Source: Comamonas sp. KCTC 72670
Lineage (GTDB): Bacteria > Myxococcota > Myxococcia > Myxococcales > Myxococcaceae
Assembly: GCA_014656495.1 (NCBI GenBank)
Contig: BNCN01000017.1
Span: 62,001-126,000 of the forward strand
Length of the DNA stretch: 64,000 nucleotides
Direction of reading: 5' to 3'
Shown here: piece by piece, positions 34,767 through 43,707 of the stretch
Numbering within the stretch: the stretch's first letter is position 1
Layout: the number at the start of each line of letters is the position of its first letter
Program-made: the position numbers and the translations under genes
The notes under the pieces: generated by a model
What the model saw: only the letters and a program-made list of their open reading frames with translations
Told to the model about the DNA's origin: nothing
Databases searched by the model: none

Positions 34767-36155
34767 ATGAAGTTCCTCGGTTTTGCGCATCTCTGCGCCC
34801 TGGTTCTCGGAGCCACAGCCTGCGGCAACACGGCCATCGAGGAGTCGCGGGCCGTCCCGGTCGAGGAGACGGGCGTCTCCACCGCCGCGGCCACGGCCAC
34901 CCGCATCTACGCGTACGAGCCCACGGACACGCACCAGCTCAGCTTCGAGACGCTGGGCACCTTCGAGACACGCAACGGTCGCCGCGTCCTGGTGATTCGC
35001 GGAACCACCAATCGCTATCTCAAGGACGTCTTCAGCTTCGTGCCGGACGATGCCTTCGGCACGGCGAGCATCATCAGCGAGCGGCGCTTCGAGGTGGTGC
35101 TCGAAGAGGGCCACGAGCTGAACACGATGCTGTCCGGGATGCCGCTGTTCGTGTCCATCGACACCTTCACGGGCGCTCCGACGCGGTACTACGCGCAGCT
35201 TGTCCTGTCGCCTCGGTTCTTCGACTTCCGCGGGCCGAACTCCATCGCCGTCCACGAGAACGTCGACCCGGTCTACGTGCGCAACGCGGCCGGCACGGAC
35301 AACCTGATGTACCGCGGCCGGGTGGACTCGGCGGCGACGTCGCTCACCGTCACCGGGCCGGACGGCACGCCGGTGGTCACCCGCGTCGACGCGGGCACCT
35401 TCCAACTCGACTGGCGCTACCCCGCGGTGTACCAGGCGGTGGACCCGCACACGGACCCGCTCACCTTCACCGCCACGCTCAACAGCGGCGCCGTGGCGAG
35501 CAAGACGGCGCGCCTGGTGGTGCGGGTCACCGGGCTGGCCATCAGCACCCACAACGACCCGTATATCACCTGGCCCACTCCGGCCTGCCAGCCGCCCGTC
35601 TACCACTGCATCCACGCGCAGCCCGCGGGCACGCTGGACTTCGGAGCGTGCGGCACCCACCGGCAGGTGCAGCGCTGCATGCTCGCGAGCGCCTGCGAGG
35701 TGCTCCCAGGTCAGCCCCTGTCGCTCACCGAGATTGCCTTTCCGCCCCCGGGGCACGCGCGCCAGACACCCGGTTCCGGCGCCTCCGCCACGACGTGGTA
35801 CGGGCTGGTCGGCATCGACGCGTACAGCACCCCGGAGTGCCCGGCCACGCCGGTGAGCATTCAGGCGGTGGTGGACCACCTCCACGAGACGACGCAGACG
35901 GTGCCGCCGTCGGATTGGGGCGAGGTCACCGACCGCGCCGGCATGGTGGTGGACAACTACTTCTTCGGATCGAGCAGCTCCCCGCTGTTGGGCGTCATCG
36001 ACGCGTTCGCGGGCGGCGGCCCCATCCAGGCGTGGTTCGCCTGGGAGGAGCTCCCCTGCCACAACTGCCACAGTTACGCCGAGTACGGCGCCCTGTACTA
36101 CCCGAACAGCGGCAAGGTCATCATGCTGAAGAGCTACCACGGCTACGACTGGTGA
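34767..36155 (+). CDS. Hypothetical secreted lipoprotein, Cys-rich C-terminal half
   Basis: 462 residues from the ATG at 34767, which has GGAGG six bases upstream. Signal peptide with lipobox GATAC (Cys19). The first half of the mature part is beta-rich (YAYEPTDTHQLSFETLGTF, AGTFQLDWRYPAVYQAVD). The second half has paired Cys (HCIHAQPAG, GACGTHRQVQRCMLASACE, LPCHNCHS) that could form disulfides. The end (YPNSGKVIMLKSYHGYDW) is aromatic. No known family. It stands alone, transcribed away from iorBA. Confidence 0.7.
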   Translation: MKFLGFAHLCALVLGATACGNTAIEESRAVPVEETGVSTAAATATRIYAYEPTDTHQLSFETLGTFETRNGRRVLVIRGTTNRYLKDVFSFVPDDAFGTASIISERRFEVVLEEGHELNTMLSGMPLFVSIDTFTGAPTRYYAQLVLSPRFFDFRGPNSIAVHENVDPVYVRNAAGTDNLMYRGRVDSAATSLTVTGPDGTPVVTRVDAGTFQLDWRYPAVYQAVDPHTDPLTFTATLNSGAVASKTARLVVRVTGLAISTHNDPYITWPTPACQPPVYHCIHAQPAGTLDFGACGTHRQVQRCMLASACEVLPGQPLSLTEIAFPPPGHARQTPGSGASATTWYGLVGIDAYSTPECPATPVSIQAVVDHLHETTQTVPPSDWGEVTDRAGMVVDNYFFGSSSSPLLGVIDAFAGGGPIQAWFAWEELPCHNCHSYAEYGALYYPNSGKVIMLKSYHGYDW

Positions 36156-36223
36156 GGAGCGCCTGCCCGGGCCAGCCCCACGGGGCGTCGCCATGCATGT
36201 GATGACGGCGTGGCGCGCACTGG

Positions 36224-37129
36224 TTATGGGATGGCGATGGGCGACCACGGCGCCTGCTTCATGCGTTGGAGATAATCAAGCAAGGCCTTTACCTTCGGCG
36301 AGAGATGACGGCCGCTGGGATAGACGGCCTGGATGGGGATGGCCGGTACGTCCCAGTCGGGAAGGACTTGCTCGAGGCGTCCGGCACGGAGGTCGTCAAC
36401 ACAGCGGTGCGCCGGAATCATCGCGATCCCCACGCCACCCATGACTCCATCGTGGAGCATGTCCAGGTCGTTCACCGAAAGCGTCGACGTCACGTTGACC
36501 TCGTGCTCCTCGTCGCCCTGGGTCAGCCGCCAGACCTTGGGGTGCGGCCCGACGCGGAAGACCAGGCAGTTGTGCTTCGCGAGGCCGTCCGGTGAGCGCG
36601 GATGGCCTCGCTTCTTCAGGTACCGAGGGCTCGCCACCAGGAGGAACCGGATCGTTCCCAGGTTGCGCGCGATGAGGGTCGAGTCAGAGAGGGCGCCGAC
36701 GCGAATCGCGACGTCGAAGGACTCTTCGACGAGGTCGACGAACCGGTCGGTGCACACCACGTCGAGCTGGACTCCCCCGTGCCGTCCTAGAAAGTCCGCG
36801 AGGACGGGGCCAAGAAACTGCGAGCTCGCGGGCACCGACACTCGCAGCAAGCCACAAGGCTTTTGCTGCAAGTCCGTGACTGCACGGTCGGCATCTTCGA
36901 CATCCGCGAAGATGCGAACACACCGTTCGTAGTAGATGCGACCCGCGTCAGTCAGGCTCAGCGTCCTCGTCGTGCGCTGGAGCAGCCGGGTTCCAAGACG
37001 CGTCTCGAGCTCGGACACGCGCTGACTGACCGTCGACTTTGGCATCTCGAGCGCTCGGGCGGCGCCTGTGAAGCTGCCAGCTTGAACGACCTTCGCAAAC
37101 ACCTGCAGCGCGTTGAGGTCTGTCGACAT
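36224..37129 (-). CDS. LysR-family regulator, divergent from the YcaC-type hydrolase gene
   Basis: 301 residues from the ATG at 37129, which matches the family start MSTDLNALQVFAKVVQAGSF; an upstream in-frame start at 37201 is not family-like. The winged helix is complete (ALEMPKSTVSQRVSELETRLG, LLQRTTRTLSLTDAG) and the periplasmic-binding-type effector domain runs to the end (RVSVPASSQFLGPVLADFL, VSTLSVNDLDMLHDGVMGG). It belongs to the CrgA-like branch. It faces the isochorismatase-family gene across 131 bp, the classical arrangement for a LysR controlling its neighbour; effector unknown. Confidence 0.9.
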   Translation of the reverse strand: MSTDLNALQVFAKVVQAGSFTGAARALEMPKSTVSQRVSELETRLGTRLLQRTTRTLSLTDAGRIYYERCVRIFADVEDADRAVTDLQQKPCGLLRVSVPASSQFLGPVLADFLGRHGGVQLDVVCTDRFVDLVEESFDVAIRVGALSDSTLIARNLGTIRFLLVASPRYLKKRGHPRSPDGLAKHNCLVFRVGPHPKVWRLTQGDEEHEVNVTSTLSVNDLDMLHDGVMGGVGIAMIPAHRCVDDLRAGRLEQVLPDWDVPAIPIQAVYPSGRHLSPKVKALLDYLQRMKQAPWSPIAIP

Positions 37130-37260
37130 GCGGCGATTGTACGCCTGCACAGACAATCCTTCCAGAAAGGCAGCCTGGTCCTGGCGGCGCGGCAGGTGCA
37201 TTTACTCCCCGAGGTGACGCCACCTCCGAAGCATCCGCTCACCCCAACAGAAAGAACACC

Positions 37261-37914
37261 ATGACCACCACGGCAGCCAAGACCGGACTCGATGCACTCC
37301 TGGACCCCGAGAAGAGCGTCGTCGTACTCATCGACCATCAGCCGTATCAGTTCGCGAACCTGCACAGCCACGACCCATCGCAGATCGTGAACAACGTCGT
37401 GGGCCTTGCGAAGGCCGCGAAGGCGTTCAATGTGCCCACCATCCTCACCACCGTGATCGAGGAGCAAGGCGGGTACCTCATCAAGCCCCTTCAGAATGTC
37501 TTCCCAGACCAGAAGCCGATCAACCGCACGTTCATCAACACGTGGGAGGACCCACGCGTCGTCGACGTCGTGAAGAAGACCGGCCGAAAGCAGCTCGTCA
37601 TCGCCGCGCTCTGGACGGAGATCTGCCTGGCCATGCCGGTCATCCAGGCGCTCGGCGAGGGGTACGACGTTTTCGCGGTGACCGACGCATCCGGCGGGGT
37701 GACCCTCGAGGCTCACGAGATGGCCGTTCGCAGGATGGTTCAGGCAGGCGCGGTTCCCATCACGTGGATGGCCGTCGTGGGCGAGTGGCAGCGAGACTGG
37801 GCGCGCGAGAAGACGCTCCCTGGCGTGTCGGACGTCATCCTCGAGCACGGCGGAGGCTCGGCCATCGCCCTTGCGTGGGAGAAGCAGTTGCTGAGCACCG
37901 GTCGCCAGAAGTAG
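37261..37914 (+). CDS. ycaC: Isochorismatase-family hydrolase (YcaC-like)
   Basis: 217 residues. The catalytic triad of the cysteine-hydrolase fold is visible: Asp in VVVLIDHQPYQ, Lys in QKPINRTF or near it, and Cys in ALWTEICLAMPVIQAL, where the -WTE-C form is typical of YcaC. The extended C-terminus (TWMAVVGEWQRDWAREKT) is also YcaC-like. YcaC proteins form octamer rings; their physiological substrate is unknown. It is divergent from, and probably regulated by, the LysR gene. The LysR/YcaC pair contains more GATC tetramers than most neighbours (four in this gene). Confidence 0.88.
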   Translation: MTTTAAKTGLDALLDPEKSVVVLIDHQPYQFANLHSHDPSQIVNNVVGLAKAAKAFNVPTILTTVIEEQGGYLIKPLQNVFPDQKPINRTFINTWEDPRVVDVVKKTGRKQLVIAALWTEICLAMPVIQALGEGYDVFAVTDASGGVTLEAHEMAVRRMVQAGAVPITWMAVVGEWQRDWAREKTLPGVSDVILEHGGGSAIALAWEKQLLSTGRQK

Positions 37915-38081
37915 CGCCCCAGCGTCCGTGCGTCGTCGCGGCATCTTGCACGCCACCGCATCTGAGTCCGCTCGTGGAAGACGCCGGCCTGTTCAGCCTG
38001 CGCCTCCGGCTTCATCGAATGAAGCGCTTCTGGCATCGTCATTGCTTCGAAGACGAGGGTGTACCCAGAGAGGAGTGTTGC

Positions 38082-39401
38082 TTGAATTCGGAACAACTGC
38101 GCCGGCTCTTCGCCCGAGCGCTGAGTGCATCACTGGCATCGCCGCTGCTGGTCACCGGGTGTGGCAGTGGGGGGATTGCCCTGGAAGGCTACTCACCCCC
38201 TGCCTGCGACGGACAAACCCTGTCGGTCCGGGGCCTGTCTCCCGCGGCACAGACGGACTTCGTCGAGCTGCGGCTCGTCGCCGACCTGGACACCACGCCC
38301 CGGCAGCAATCCCTCGTATCCTCGGGGACGCCGTGTGAGACCGCCACGCAGCCGGTGACGTGCAACGCGGAGCTCGAGTCCCGCTCCTCCTTGGAGGGGT
38401 TTCGCTCCCGCTGCGAGCTGGGCTGCTCCGCGTACTACCTCGTGACCACGCGAGGAGATGTGGTGGAGTCCCACACCTCGCAGGAGGCGCTCCGGGCCTT
38501 CCTGGGTGACATCGACACGTCGCAGGAGGCGCTGCTCCAGGTCTTCGCGGACGGCTACAACCTGAGCTGTACCGAGCTGGAGAAAGGCGCGGTGAAGGCC
38601 AACGCGGACGGGACCTTCAACGTCGTCGCCACGAAGGGGTTCGCGTGTGGAGAGGGCTCCAACCTGACGCAGTATCTGCTGGAGGTGACGCCCTCGGGCG
38701 AGCTGCGCGTGAAGCAGACCCACATCCTGGAGCGAGGCACGAAGGGGTGCACCGTGGGGCGCCGGCCCGCGGGACTCCGCTCGGACGGCTCGGTGGCCTG
38801 CGCGGATGAGCTGGGGCAGCACTTCGCGCTCATCGCGCATCTGGAGGAAGCCTCCATCACGGCCTTCTTGAGGCTGCGGGACGAACTGGCGCTTCATGGC
38901 GCGGCGGTCGAGCTGCAGCAGGCGGCGCTGCGCAGCGCGCTCGATGAGGTGGCTCACACGGAGGTGTGTGGGCGACTGGCGCGTCGTCACGGCGCGACGC
39001 CGGAGCGCGCGGTGGTGGCGCCGCTCCCGCCCAGGCCGCTGCTCGAGGTGGCGCTGGACAACGCGGTGGAGGGCTGCGTGCGTGAGACGTACGGCGCGCT
39101 GCTGGCGCATCATCAAGCCCTGCGCGCGGAGGACGGCGAGGTTCGCGAGGCGATGGTCCGCATCGCCGAGGACGAGACCCGGCACGCGGACCTGTCCTGG
39201 GCCATTGACCGTTGGGCGGTAGCGCGCCTGCCGTCCGCCGAGCGGGAGGCGGTGCGCGCGGCACGTCAGCGGGCAGTGGAGGCGCTGCGCACGGAGGTCT
39301 CCGCGCCGACCGACGCGGCGCTCCTGCGGGCGCTGGGGCTGCCCGCGCCGGAGGTCGCTGTCGCGATGGTGGACCTGCTCTCGCGGGAGCTCTGGAACTG
39401 A
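38082..39401 (+). CDS. Lipoprotein with C-terminal ferritin-like domain (TTG start)
   Basis: 439 residues from TTG at 38082. GAGAGGAG lies six bases upstream and the product then begins with a lipoprotein signal (ALSASLASPLLVTGC); other in-frame starts do not give this. The first 270 residues are Cys-containing and beta-rich (RGLSPAAQTDFVELRLVADL). Residues of about 275-435 look like a four-helix ferritin-like bundle: HLEEASITAFLRLRDEL, LRSALDEVAHTEVCGRLAR, and AEDETRHADLSWAIDRW, giving E...ExxH-type diiron ligands. A surface-anchored, ferritin-like protein is unusual; iron storage or oxidase activity is inference. Confidence 0.75.
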   Translation: MNSEQLRRLFARALSASLASPLLVTGCGSGGIALEGYSPPACDGQTLSVRGLSPAAQTDFVELRLVADLDTTPRQQSLVSSGTPCETATQPVTCNAELESRSSLEGFRSRCELGCSAYYLVTTRGDVVESHTSQEALRAFLGDIDTSQEALLQVFADGYNLSCTELEKGAVKANADGTFNVVATKGFACGEGSNLTQYLLEVTPSGELRVKQTHILERGTKGCTVGRRPAGLRSDGSVACADELGQHFALIAHLEEASITAFLRLRDELALHGAAVELQQAALRSALDEVAHTEVCGRLARRHGATPERAVVAPLPPRPLLEVALDNAVEGCVRETYGALLAHHQALRAEDGEVREAMVRIAEDETRHADLSWAIDRWAVARLPSAEREAVRAARQRAVEALRTEVSAPTDAALLRALGLPAPEVAVAMVDLLSRELWN

Positions 39402-39622
39402 GGAGCCCGCTCTCCTCGCTTGTTGTCCGTGAGACCACGCCGCCACGCCCTCCGTGGCCCGCCAGTCCACACCGAGGCTGCCCGGCGAACGGGGCCACCT
39501 GGGCCCGGGCAGCGGCCGCGTCATGGTACGGCGCTTGAATCCGCATGCTGACGCAACGCCCCGCGGCGCGAAGACTCCGGGGGCCGCGTGGGCAAGGCAT
39601 GTGGATGACCGCGGACGGCACC

Positions 39623-40198
39623 TTACTTTCGAGCGTTGAGGATGTGCTGGAGCAACTGGCGCGAGATGCGCAGCAGCTTCGCCGCGCCACGGACGCTCCC
39701 GCCGGATTTCGCGAGGGCCTCGTCGACCAGCGTCTCGCGGACCGTCCCCTCGATTTCGTGCAGGGGCACCTGACCGGCGCTCGCGCGCAGCGTGTGGATG
39801 AGGTCGGGCGGGCGGGCCAATGTCTCCCGCCACACGGCCTCCAGCCGCGCGAGGTCCAGCGGCTTGGGCACGAAGGCACGCACGCCGCCCGAGGCCAGAC
39901 GAAAGGCCTGCTCGGCGGTTGCGTTGCCGCTGATGGCGATGACGTGAGGCAGCGGCTCCACGGCTTGGAGGTCCTCCAGCAAGGTGTCGCTGGTGCCGTC
40001 CGGCAGGCTGACGTCCAGCAGCACCGCGTCCGGCGGCTGTTCCCGGAGCACCTGACGGGCCGCGGCGAGCGTCGTCACCCGGGTGACTCGACCTGCATGG
40101 GGGCCCAGCACCTCCTCCAGCACCAGGGCCAGGCGCTCCGAGTCCTCCACCACCAGGAGATGTCGCACGGTGCCCATCTCCGGGAGGCTAGCACTCAT
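39623..40198 (-). CDS. Response regulator with Fis-type DNA-binding helix
   Basis: 191 residues. REC domain at about 10-125 (LLVVEDSERLALVLEE, phospho-Asp62 in VLLDVSLPDG, Lys in FVPKPLD). It is followed by a short Fis-like helix-turn-helix (EALAKSGGSVRGAAKLLRIS, RQLLQHILNARK), the layout of RegA/ActR/PrrA regulators. The ATG at 40198 overlaps the ATG of the kinase on the opposite strand (sequence CATG); an internal ATG at 40177 is also possible. The divergent kinase is its obvious partner. No Shine-Dalgarno is clear. Confidence 0.85.
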   Translation of the reverse strand: MSASLPEMGTVRHLLVVEDSERLALVLEEVLGPHAGRVTRVTTLAAARQVLREQPPDAVLLDVSLPDGTSDTLLEDLQAVEPLPHVIAISGNATAEQAFRLASGGVRAFVPKPLDLARLEAVWRETLARPPDLIHTLRASAGQVPLHEIEGTVRETLVDEALAKSGGSVRGAAKLLRISRQLLQHILNARK

Positions 40199-41516
40199 GC
40201 CTGAGGCGCCGCCGCGAGCCCTGCCAGGGCAGCTGGCCCAGCGGGTGCTGCTGGACGCATCCAATGATGGCGAGGCGTTGGTGAGCGGGGTTCGGATCGT
40301 CTTCCTGGGGCTCGTGCTGGCGCGCTATCTGGCGCTGGGGGGCGTCCACGCGGAGGGCGGTGTGCCTGCGGCGTGGGTGGAGCTTCCCGTGCTGGGCATC
40401 GGCATCCTGCTGTCGGTGGCCTCGGTGGGCGCGGCGCGGCGGCGCTGGTTCGACGAGCGGCTGCTGGTGGCCTCCACCCTGCTGGACGCCGTCCTCGCTC
40501 ACGCGTCACTGCTGTCCACGCTGGCGTGGCATGGGCCCCAGTACACGGGGCTGTTGCGCATGCCGGACCCGGCCGCCGCCATCGCGGTCGTGTTCGTCTC
40601 CGCGCTTCGCCTGTGTCCCAGGGCCGCCTGGGTGGGGACCGTCACCAACCTCATGCTGATGGGGGGACTGGTCGCCCTGGACTTCCGGCTCAACGCGGCC
40701 TTCATCACCTACGGCCTGTCGGAGCTGGTGCTGCTCTTCCTGTTCATCGCGAGCGTGGGCGCGGTGGCCAGCCTCGTGTGCCACACCGCGCGGCGGATGG
40801 TCCTGACGATGGCCGGGACGCGAGAGCGCGTGCAACGGACGCGCAGGCACCTGGACCTGCTGCTGAGGGAGCACCACGACGCGCGGACGCTGCTGTCATC
40901 AGCACGGCTGCGCGCGGACCTGCTGATGCGCCAGCCAGAGTGCCGCGCCACCGAACGCCATGCGCGGGCCATCGCGGAAGACCTCGTGGCGCTATCGGCC
41001 TTCGTCTCCCGGGTGAAGTCCCGTGCGATGGGGGAGCTGGCGATGAGCGGCGACGCCAGCGCGGTGGATGTCGGCACCACGCTGCACCAGGCGGCGGAGC
41101 AGGTCCAACTGCGCTTCACGCACGTCCACATCGTGGTGGAGGGTCCTCTCGCCAGGGTGTCCCGGGCTCACGTGGTGGGAGGCGCCCCGGGGCTGGCCCA
41201 TGTGGTGACGAACCTGCTCGTGAATGCCTGTGAGGGCGACGGCCAGCTTGGCGCCCGGACCGTGCACGTGAGCGTGGAGCCCGAAGGAGGGCGGCGCTCC
41301 CAGGTCCTCCTTCGTGTCACAGACGACGGCCCCGGCTTCCGTGCGGGCTTGCTGGAGGGCACGCGACCCCGCGGAGGAACCACCAAGCGGGACGGCTCGG
41401 GGCTGGGCCTGCTCCTGGTGAAGGGGCTGGTGGAGGCGAGCGGAGGCAGCCTGCGCGCCTCCAGTCCCCCGGGCGGTGGCGCGCGGGTGGAGGTGCTGCT
41501 TCCCGCCGGAGCCTGA
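40197..41516 (+). CDS. Membrane histidine kinase partnered with the divergent response regulator
   Basis: 439 residues from the ATG at 40197 (GGGAGG nine bases upstream). About six membrane segments occupy residues 30-195 with no periplasmic domain of note. A coiled segment follows with a candidate phosphoacceptor in REHHDARTLLSSARLRADLL (His226/227), a degenerate HisKA of the RegB/PrrB or HWE-free type. The HATPase_c domain has the N box (VTNLLVNACEG), G1 (DDGPGF) and G2 (GSGLGLLLVKGLVEASGG). With the divergent ActR-like regulator this resembles a RegB/RegA-type pair, but the quinone-sensing Cys motif is not evident, so the signal is unknown. Confidence 0.85.
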   Translation: MPEAPPRALPGQLAQRVLLDASNDGEALVSGVRIVFLGLVLARYLALGGVHAEGGVPAAWVELPVLGIGILLSVASVGAARRRWFDERLLVASTLLDAVLAHASLLSTLAWHGPQYTGLLRMPDPAAAIAVVFVSALRLCPRAAWVGTVTNLMLMGGLVALDFRLNAAFITYGLSELVLLFLFIASVGAVASLVCHTARRMVLTMAGTRERVQRTRRHLDLLLREHHDARTLLSSARLRADLLMRQPECRATERHARAIAEDLVALSAFVSRVKSRAMGELAMSGDASAVDVGTTLHQAAEQVQLRFTHVHIVVEGPLARVSRAHVVGGAPGLAHVVTNLLVNACEGDGQLGARTVHVSVEPEGGRRSQVLLRVTDDGPGFRAGLLEGTRPRGGTTKRDGSGLGLLLVKGLVEASGGSLRASSPPGGGARVEVLLPAGA

Positions 41517-41523
41517 GCGCCGC

Positions 41524-42771
41524 TCAGCCACGCTGGAGCGCCAGGACGTGGCCCGCGCGGCGCGGCGGCATCCACCACGCCACGCCAAGTCCCAGCAGCA
41601 TCGGCAGCGCCAGCGCCAGGGGCTCACGGATGTCCTGCCCGAGGACCCGCAGGCAGGCCATGCCCGCCACGAGTCCCGCTCCCGCGAGGAGCACCAGCAC
41701 CCAGCCCCTGGCCCACCGCTCCGCCCACCGGCGCCCCAGCGCCACGCCGACGCCGAGCGGAACCAACCCGAGGGCGAGCGGATTGAACAGCAGGAGGCTC
41801 ACGTTGCCGCGCAGCGCGGCGTGCTCGGAGAGGAGCGTCAGCCCCAGGCCAAGCGTCCCCATGCTCCCCGCGAGCAGCCCGAACAGCGCGTGGTACAGGC
41901 CCAGGAGGACCCGCCCGGCTGGCCGGGTCCTCCTCGCACCCAGCAGCACCGCGCCGCTGCCCAGGACCAGCCCCAGGGCGAACAGGCGCGAGGGGTGGGT
42001 GTTCATGGAGGAAGACAGCCGCGATGGGTGGACGTCGAAGCTACGGATGACGAGCAACGCCCGCCCGCGCCCGCCTTGCGGAATGGAGAGGGTGTCGAGC
42101 CACCGGGACAAGGGCCCGGGCATGAACGCCTCCTCCCAGCGGCTCCTCGGCGCATCCATGACGCCGTTCACCCACGTGAGCAGCAGGACGCTCACGCCAG
42201 GAGCGCCGGAGGTTTCACGGCGGAGGTGCTCGCGCCAGGTGGCCTCCGCGGGGCCTTCGGCCGCCTTCCGGAGCGCGCCGCCCAGGGCTTCGTCCAACAC
42301 GTCCCGCACCCGCGTGGCGCAGTTGTTGTCGGTCGGGTGATAGGCGTAGTCCCGGTGCTCGGGGCGCACGTCCCGCTCCAGCAGCGCCAACAGCCGTCCC
42401 CGCGCGTCCGGCGCGAGCCGCAGCTCCTGGGCCCGGATGGAGCGCCCCTTGCGCTCGTAGCTCGCGAACGTGCTCTCCACGGGCAGCCTGGCGGCCCAGA
42501 AGGTCTGACGGCGCATCAAGAACGCGAGCGGCGGCCCCTCCTGGTGCGCCGTCATCCCGTAGCTGTAGAGGACGTCGGCGCCCAGGTGCGTGTCCTCCAG
42601 CCACAGCGCGGTGTGCCCGAAGCGCTCATGCGCCGCCGTCCCCGCGCCGAACGTCACGACCTTGACGCGCAAGGCCTCGGGGCTCACCCCGAAGCCCTGG
42701 GGCAGCGCGGCGCTGGCGAACGCTGCCCATGGACATAGGAGCAGCGCCACGAACATGGCGAGGTTCGTCAT
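41524..42771 (-). CDS. DUF4105 / Lnb-type membrane protein
   Basis: 415 residues from the ATG at 42771. Signal sequence, then an Lnb-like DUF4105 domain with His53 in AHERFGHTALWL and Cys151 in PTDNNCATRVRDVLDE; these match the His/Cys pair of the domain. The C-terminal third holds five membrane segments (SRLFALGLVLGSGAVLLG, LALALPMLLGLGVAWWM). In Gram-positive bacteria Lnb transfers an acyl chain within lipoproteins. A Gram-negative copy probably acts on a different lipid or lipoprotein, and this is inference. It converges on the kinase gene with 7 bases between. Confidence 0.8.
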   Translation of the reverse strand: MTNLAMFVALLLCPWAAFASAALPQGFGVSPEALRVKVVTFGAGTAAHERFGHTALWLEDTHLGADVLYSYGMTAHQEGPPLAFLMRRQTFWAARLPVESTFASYERKGRSIRAQELRLAPDARGRLLALLERDVRPEHRDYAYHPTDNNCATRVRDVLDEALGGALRKAAEGPAEATWREHLRRETSGAPGVSVLLLTWVNGVMDAPRSRWEEAFMPGPLSRWLDTLSIPQGGRGRALLVIRSFDVHPSRLSSSMNTHPSRLFALGLVLGSGAVLLGARRTRPAGRVLLGLYHALFGLLAGSMGTLGLGLTLLSEHAALRGNVSLLLFNPLALGLVPLGVGVALGRRWAERWARGWVLVLLAGAGLVAGMACLRVLGQDIREPLALALPMLLGLGVAWWMPPRRAGHVLALQRG

Positions 42772-42935
42772 CTCAGACGTCTCGCACGGCCGGGCACGCG
42801 GGGGGAGTGCAAGAAGATTGGCAGTGTTCGCGCGGTGGGCCGCGCGGCAGGGTGGTGATTGCCCGGCCGCCCTGCATGCGCGGCGGGGTGAAGCCTCAAC
42901 CCTTGTGCTGAAAATCCATGAAGGAGAAGTCCACC

Positions 42936-43457
42936 ATGTTTGCAATCCGCCCTCTGGGAGGCCTGTCCCGTCGCGCCTTCGCGACCCTCGCTGGCGTCTT
43001 CGCCCTGAGCCTCATCACCCTGTCGCCCGGCGCGGCGCACGCGACCGACGAAGCGAGCCGCATCACGCAACTGCGCATCAAGATTGTCACGGGCAGCGAC
43101 GACCTCCGCACCGCGAGCAACGCCGTCGCCTCGCTGAAGTACGCGAACACCGCGGGGAACCATCTGGTCACCAGCGGCAATCTCAACAGCGGCGTGTCGT
43201 GGCCCAACAACTCCACCCGAACGGTGACGCTCGACATGCCGGCTGGCGTGTACATGGGGCGCCTGGTGGAGTTCGCCATCCAGTTCACGTCGGGGCAGCC
43301 GGACCCCTTCGCCACCGGTGACAACTGGAACATGAACGGCATCACCGTGACGGCCGTCCTCGCTGACGCCACCGAGGTCATCCTCGTCAGTCAGGCGGGG
43401 ACTCCGCTGCACCGCTTCCTGAGCGATAGCCAGACCCGCTGGGCCACCTCGTTCTAG
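42936..43457 (+). CDS. Small secreted protein, PLAT/LH2-like beta-sandwich
   Basis: 173 residues from the ATG at 42936 (AAGGAG nine bases upstream; an ATG at 42918 overlaps the Shine-Dalgarno). The signal peptide ends at about SPGAAHA. The mature part has the pattern RITQLRIKIVTGSDDLRTAS ... AVASLKYANTAGNH ... NWNMNGITVTAVLADATEVI, resembling the PLAT/LH2-type sandwich that often binds lipids or proteins (similarity is by eye). No catalytic residues. Divergent from the Lnb-type gene. A perfect hairpin follows. Confidence 0.6.
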   Translation: MFAIRPLGGLSRRAFATLAGVFALSLITLSPGAAHATDEASRITQLRIKIVTGSDDLRTASNAVASLKYANTAGNHLVTSGNLNSGVSWPNNSTRTVTLDMPAGVYMGRLVEFAIQFTSGQPDPFATGDNWNMNGITVTAVLADATEVILVSQAGTPLHRFLSDSQTRWATSF

Positions 43458-43470
43458 CGCTGGCAGAGAT

Positions 43471-43497
43471 GCGCCGCGCGGCGGTGCTGCGCGGCGC
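43471..43497. terminator. Hairpin after the PLAT-like gene
   Basis: A perfect 9-bp all-GC stem (43471-43479 with 43489-43497) and a 9-base loop lie 13 bases after the stop. No T-run. The gene on the other side is convergent and ends at 43708. Confidence 0.45.
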
Positions 43498-43707
43498 CCC
43501 CTGGGGCGACGTATTCAGGAGTGGGGCCTTCGGTCGCGGTTGGAGTCTCCACCAGCCATGCCCCCTCCCTTGGGGGATTCGACGTCGCCCGGGCCGCTAC
43601 CTCCCGCACGAAGTCCACACCCCGCGTGCCCGTCACCGTCTGCGTCGCCTCGACAGCGCTTCGCTCAGGCTTGTGCTGCCGCCTGAGCGGGCCGGCCCTT
43701 CAACGCC

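Noticed and set aside
43454..43636. 61-codon minus-strand frame with GTG start (GVDFVREVAARATSN...)
   Set aside because: Somewhat protein-like but no Shine-Dalgarno, no family, and it overlaps the end of the PLAT-like gene and its hairpin.
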